From assembly GCA_024279075.1 (NCBI GenBank), contig JAJRRX010000096.1, positions 1 to 8,952 on the forward strand: a stretch of 8,952 nt of DNA, in the 5' to 3' direction. Positions 6,312-8,952 of this stretch are shown here, in pieces (the first letter of the stretch is position 1; each line of letters starts with the position of its first letter). The translations under genes were made by a program, and so were the position numbers. Below the pieces are notes generated by a model, which was not told the DNA's origin, made no database searches, and was given only the letters and a program-made list of their open reading frames with translations. Origin of the DNA: Alphaproteobacteria bacterium (GTDB lineage Bacteria; Pseudomonadota; Alphaproteobacteria; Rhodobacterales; Rhodobacteraceae).

Positions 6312-6435
6312 TATTATCCTTATTAAGTGTGTTATTACAATCTCTTATCCTAAACGGAAAGCATGATTGCGCGCAAAAATTATGGGGATTCTTCCCCCTC
6401 ACCTATACCCGACTAAAAAACTTCACATGCAAATC

Positions 6436-6463
6436 TTGTAATATGTTATCAGCCCCCTATCTA
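6436..6463 (+). promoter_or_regulatory. Weak candidate promoter for the persulfide dioxygenase operon
   Basis: TTGTAA (6436-6441) and TATCTA (6458-6463) are separated by 16 nt and would start transcription near 6470, about 23 nt before the ATG at 6493. Matches to sigma-70 consensus are 4/6 and 3/6, so this is only a candidate. Confidence 0.25.
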
Positions 6464-6492
6464 AGGTCAAACAGAAATTCAGGAGCGATATC

Positions 6493-7356
6493 ATGACCCC
6501 CGACGTAAAAGCCTTTTTTGACAATGCCACCAACACCGTTTCCTACGTGGTAAAAGACCCGAACAGCGCCAAATGTGCCATCATCGATTCCGTGCTGGAT
6601 TTTGACTATGCCTCCGGCCACACCGACACAAAGTCCGCTGATGAGGTCATCGCCTATATCAAAGCCGAAAACCTTGAGCCTGAGTGGTTGCTCGAGAGCC
6701 ATGTCCACGCCGACCACCTCTCGGCTGCGCCCTATATACAGGCCGAAGTCGGTGGTAAAATCGGCATTGGCGACCAGATTTCGGTGGTGCAAGATGTATT
6801 TGGCAAGGTCTTCAATGAAGGTACCCAATTCCAGCGCGACGGCTCGCAATTCGATAAGCTTTTCAAAGAGGGTGATACCTTTAAGATCGGCGACCTTGAG
6901 GTGAATGTCATGCACACGCCAGGCCACACCCCCGCCTGCCTGACCTATGTGGTTGAGGATGCCGCTTTTGTCGGCGACACCATGTTTATGCCTGATTTTG
7001 GCACCGCCCGCTGTGATTTCCCCGGTGGCTCTGCCGAAACCCTCTATAGCTCGATCCAGAAAATCCTCAGCCTGCCCGACGAGACCAAAATCTTTGTTGG
7101 CCATGATTATAAAGCCCCGGGGCGGGATGAGTTCGCGTGGGAAACCACCGTGGCCGAGCAAAAGGCCCGCAACATCCACGTGGCTGCTGGCAAAGATAAA
7201 AACACCTTCATCGAAATGCGCACCAAGCGCGATGCCGAGCTCAACGTTCCCAAGTTGATTGTGCCCGCCATTCAAGTTAACATGCGCGCTGGTCAAATGC
7301 CCGAGCCAGATGCAAACGGGCAAGTTTATTTGAAGGTGCCGGTCAATGCTCTTTAA
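6493..7356 (+). CDS. Persulfide dioxygenase-like MBL-fold hydrolase (Blh/ETHE1-type)
   Basis: A 287-aa metallo-beta-lactamase-fold protein of the Blh/ETHE1 group, which uses one Fe(II) to oxidise glutathione persulfide to sulfite. Visible metal and active-site motifs: HVHADH (70-75), His145 in HTPGHT, Asp162 in VGDTMF, and His204 in VGHDY. By analogy with ETHE1 the iron would be held by His70, His145 and Asp162. The block MFMPDFGTARCDFPGG (164-179) followed by SLPDETKIFVGHDYKAPGR is the most diagnostic part and separates it from glyoxalase II and lactamases. The N-terminus, VKAFFDNATNTVSYVVKDP, also fits Blh proteins. The ATG has AGGAG (6481-6485) 7 nt upstream. The gene overlaps the DUF442 gene by 11 nt, matching the common Blh/DUF442 partnership, which is sometimes a fusion. 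Cytoplasmic; no signal seen. Confidence 0.9.
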   Translation: MTPDVKAFFDNATNTVSYVVKDPNSAKCAIIDSVLDFDYASGHTDTKSADEVIAYIKAENLEPEWLLESHVHADHLSAAPYIQAEVGGKIGIGDQISVVQDVFGKVFNEGTQFQRDGSQFDKLFKEGDTFKIGDLEVNVMHTPGHTPACLTYVVEDAAFVGDTMFMPDFGTARCDFPGGSAETLYSSIQKILSLPDETKIFVGHDYKAPGRDEFAWETTVAEQKARNIHVAAGKDKNTFIEMRTKRDAELNVPKLIVPAIQVNMRAGQMPEPDANGQVYLKVPVNAL

Positions 7357-7720
7357 TCTGTTTAAGCCCAAAAACACCAAGCAAATCGGTGGTATAACCG
7401 CCACCGAGATTGATCCGAACTATACGGTCACAGGGCAAATCTCTGTGGCCGATGTGGCCAATATTAAAGCCGCCGGTTTTGATACGGTGATGTGCAATCG
7501 CCCCGATGGCGAAGCCGCAGACCAGCCCGCCGCCGCGCAAATCCAACGCGCGGTTGAAAAGGCAGGGATGAAGTTTTTCTACGTGCCGATGGGCCGCTCT
7601 ATGGCCCCCAATACCCTGAGTGATTTCAAAGCGGTAACCGATGGCGATAACGGCAAGGTCTTTGCCTATTGCCGCAGTGGCAACCGCTGCACCATCCTCT
7701 GGAAATCAACCCGCAGCTAG
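7346..7720 (+). CDS. DUF442/TIGR01244-type sulfurtransferase or phosphatase-like protein, short C-terminus
   Basis: A 124-aa protein of the beta-lactamase-hydrolase-associated (DUF442, TIGR01244) family, a rhodanese/tyrosine-phosphatase-like fold. Key pieces: strand and motif TVMCNRPDGE (47-56), a conserved helix, then FAYCRSGNRCT (106-116), whose CRSGNR loop has the candidate nucleophile Cys109 and Arg114. The start ATG overlaps the dioxygenase gene, with GAAGG (7332-7336) 9 nt upstream. The expected role is handling persulfide sulfur alongside the dioxygenase. The protein stops 10 residues after the loop arginine (ILWKSTRS), whereas relatives, from family knowledge, usually continue for roughly 25-35 residues through one or two helices. 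A one-base change at the LW codons or a real truncation could explain this. The fold may be incomplete, so the gene could be functional, degraded or mis-sequenced. Confidence 0.82.
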   Translation: MLFNLFKPKNTKQIGGITATEIDPNYTVTGQISVADVANIKAAGFDTVMCNRPDGEAADQPAAAQIQRAVEKAGMKFFYVPMGRSMAPNTLSDFKAVTDGDNGKVFAYCRSGNRCTILWKSTRS

Positions 7721-7767
7721 GCAATCAAGGGGGCGGAGATGCTCCCTTACCCTTTCAGGAGCCGGCA

Positions 7768-8952
7768 ATGAAACGGTTTTTCCCCATTCTGGACTGGTCC
7801 CGCGATTACACCCGCGAAACCCTGAGCCAAGACCTCGTGGCGGCCGTCATCGTCACCATCATGCTGATTCCGCAATCGCTGGCCTATGCACTACTCGCGG
7901 GCCTGCCCGCCGAGGTTGGCCTCTACGCCTCCATCGCGCCTCTGCTCATCTACGCCATCTTCGGCTCCTCCCGCGCACTGGCCGTTGGCCCTGTGGCCGT
8001 GGCCTCCTTGATGACAGCCGCAGCGGTAGGCGACCTCGCCGCCCAAGGCACGCCGGAATACCTCGGGGCCGCCATCGCGCTTGCCTTCCTTTCGGGCCTA
8101 ATGTTGCTCGCCATGGGGTTCCTGCGCCTCGGCTTCCTCGCCAATTTCCTATCCCACCCCGTCATCTCGGGCTTCATCACCGCCTCGGGCATCATCATCG
8201 CCGCTGCCCAGCTCAAGCACATTTTTGGCGTCAATGCAGGGGGCCACAATCTTTATGAACTCGCCGTATCCCTTTGGGAGCACGCAGGCGAAATCAACCT
8301 CCCGACACTGGCGATAGGGTCTTTCACTGCGGGGTTCCTGTTTTGGGCGCGTAAAGGCCTAAAGCCCTTGCTGCTTAAGCGCGGCGTGCAGCCCAAGCTG
8401 GCGGATATCCTCGCCAAAACCGGCCCTGTTGCAGCTGTGGCGCTTACCACCCTTGCCACCTTTGCTTTTGGCCTAGATGCCCAAGGCGTCAAGATCGTTG
8501 GCCAAGTGCCCTCCGGCCTGCCCGTGCCCACCCTGCCCCCGCTCGATTTCCAACTCTGGCTCAAAATCGCCACCCCCGCGCTGCTCATCGCCATCATCGG
8601 CTATGTTGAAACCATCTCGGTCGCCTCCACCCTTGCTGCCAAGCGCCGCCAGAGGGTGGACCCTGACCAAGAACTCATAGCCCTAGGTGCCGCCAATATC
8701 GGCTCTGCTATGTCCGGCGGCTTTCCGGTCACTGGCGGCTTTTCCCGCTCCGTCGTCAACTTTGACGCAGGCGCGCAAACCCCCGCCGCCGGTGCCTATA
8801 CCGCCGTGGGTATCGCCCTCGCCACGCTCTTCCTCACCCCCGCGCTTTTCTACCTGCCCAAAGCCACCTTGGCGGGCACCATCATCGTCGCTGTGCTAAG
8901 CTTGGTCGACCTCGGCGCGATCAAGCGCACGTGGCGCTATTCCAAAGCAGAC
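7768..8952 (+). CDS. SulP family inorganic anion permease, N-terminal part (runs off right edge)
   Basis: An open frame of 395 codons with no stop before the window ends, starting at an ATG with AGGAG (7757-7761) 6 nt upstream. It encodes the membrane domain of a SulP/SLC26 transporter for sulfate or related anions. Diagnostic segments: IPQSLAYALLAGLPAEVGLYAS (34-55), IFGSSRALAVGPVAVASLM (64-82), FLSHPVISGFITASGIIIA (127-145), IGYVETISVAS (277-287), and AANIGSAMSGGFPVTGGFSRSVVNFDAGAQTP (308-339). Repeated hydrophobic spans fit 10 or more membrane helices. The cytoplasmic STAS domain expected at the C-terminus would lie beyond the edge. It starts 47 nt after the DUF442 stop and is probably co-transcribed with the persulfide genes. 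This suggests export or uptake of sulfite or sulfate, but bicarbonate or another anion is possible. Confidence 0.92.
   Translation, partial: MKRFFPILDWSRDYTRETLSQDLVAAVIVTIMLIPQSLAYALLAGLPAEVGLYASIAPLLIYAIFGSSRALAVGPVAVASLMTAAAVGDLAAQGTPEYLGAAIALAFLSGLMLLAMGFLRLGFLANFLSHPVISGFITASGIIIAAAQLKHIFGVNAGGHNLYELAVSLWEHAGEINLPTLAIGSFTAGFLFWARKGLKPLLLKRGVQPKLADILAKTGPVAAVALTTLATFAFGLDAQGVKIVGQVPSGLPVPTLPPLDFQLWLKIATPALLIAIIGYVETISVASTLAAKRRQRVDPDQELIALGAANIGSAMSGGFPVTGGFSRSVVNFDAGAQTPAAGAYTAVGIALATLFLTPALFYLPKATLAGTIIVAVLSLVDLGAIKRTWRYSKAD

Larger units (their letters stand above)
6163..6492. other. AT-rich intergenic region between the dksA-like unit and the persulfide dioxygenase operon
   Basis: This 330-nt gap has no convincing gene. 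It is visibly more AT-rich than its surroundings, especially at 6241-6360. It holds a GCAGCATGCTGC palindrome (6167-6178) with its GCATGCTG core repeated at 6212-6219, an isolated perfect TATAAT (6245-6250) without a good -35, the 30-bp palindrome listed separately, a TTGCGCGCAA palindrome (6367-6376), and a short hairpin GGGGA-TTCT-TCCCC (6384-6397). TTATCCT occurs twice 31 bp apart (6314 and 6345). No strong U-tract terminator for the upstream pair is visible. Confidence 0.7.

Noticed and set aside
6163..6492. SqrR/BigR-type operator in front of the persulfide dioxygenase
   Set aside because: I looked for an ATTC-N8-GAAT-like site and found none. The 30-bp palindrome does not match that pattern, so I do not assign a regulator.
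6457..7404. Long minus-strand open frame (315 codons) opposite the persulfide dioxygenase
   Set aside because: The + strand protein has clear iron-binding and family motifs. The antisense frame has no recognisable domain and is explained by codon bias.
7641..8258. 205-codon + strand frame overlapping DUF442 and SulP
   Set aside because: Its Arg/Pro/His-rich translation is typical of an out-of-frame reading, and the SulP frame over the same bases has strong family motifs.

Overview
The window looks like chromosomal DNA of an alphaproteobacterium, probably Rhodobacteraceae/Roseobacter-like. It is fairly GC-rich, tightly packed and entirely on the + strand. It carries an Fnr-type box of the form used by FnrL-like regulators, and a cluster pairing a Blh-type persulfide dioxygenase with a small sulfurtransferase. 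The taxonomic call is inference from style and gene content, not from a marker gene.

Region 1 (1-5540) is a branched-chain amino acid type (HAAT family) ABC importer operon. It holds the 3' end of the periplasmic binding protein, a hairpin/terminator, the two ATPases (livG, livF), a small exported protein of unknown function, the two permeases (livH, livM), and an alpha/beta hydrolase with a kynurenine-formamidase-like HGGYW motif. From livG to the hydrolase, genes overlap by 4-8 nt or are 3 nt apart, so translation is probably coupled. The embedded exported protein and the coupled hydrolase suggest the substrate may not be a simple branched-chain amino acid.

Region 2 (5541-6162) has its own promoter. 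A near-consensus Fnr box (TTGAC-N4-ATCAA) lies at about -41.5 from a plausible start point. It precedes a 105-aa TraR/DksA zinc-finger protein, which keeps a DxxDxA sequence resembling the DksA coiled-coil tip, and a 65-aa acidic helical protein. This suggests a transcription factor switched on when oxygen falls.

Region 3 (6163-6492) is a 330-nt AT-rich gap without a convincing gene. It contains a near-perfect 30-bp palindrome with three CTAG tetramers spaced exactly 8 bp apart, smaller palindromes, a short GC hairpin and weak promoter-like hexamers on both strands.

Region 4 (6493-8952) is a sulfur-handling operon: a Blh/ETHE1-like persulfide dioxygenase, an overlapping DUF442/TIGR01244-type sulfurtransferase or phosphatase that stops just after its active-site loop, and a SulP anion permease that runs off the right edge. 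A likely scheme is persulfide oxidation to sulfite, with sulfur-transfer chemistry and movement of the resulting oxyanion across the membrane. The unusual end of the DUF442 gene, whose -1 frame is open straight into SulP, deserves checking.
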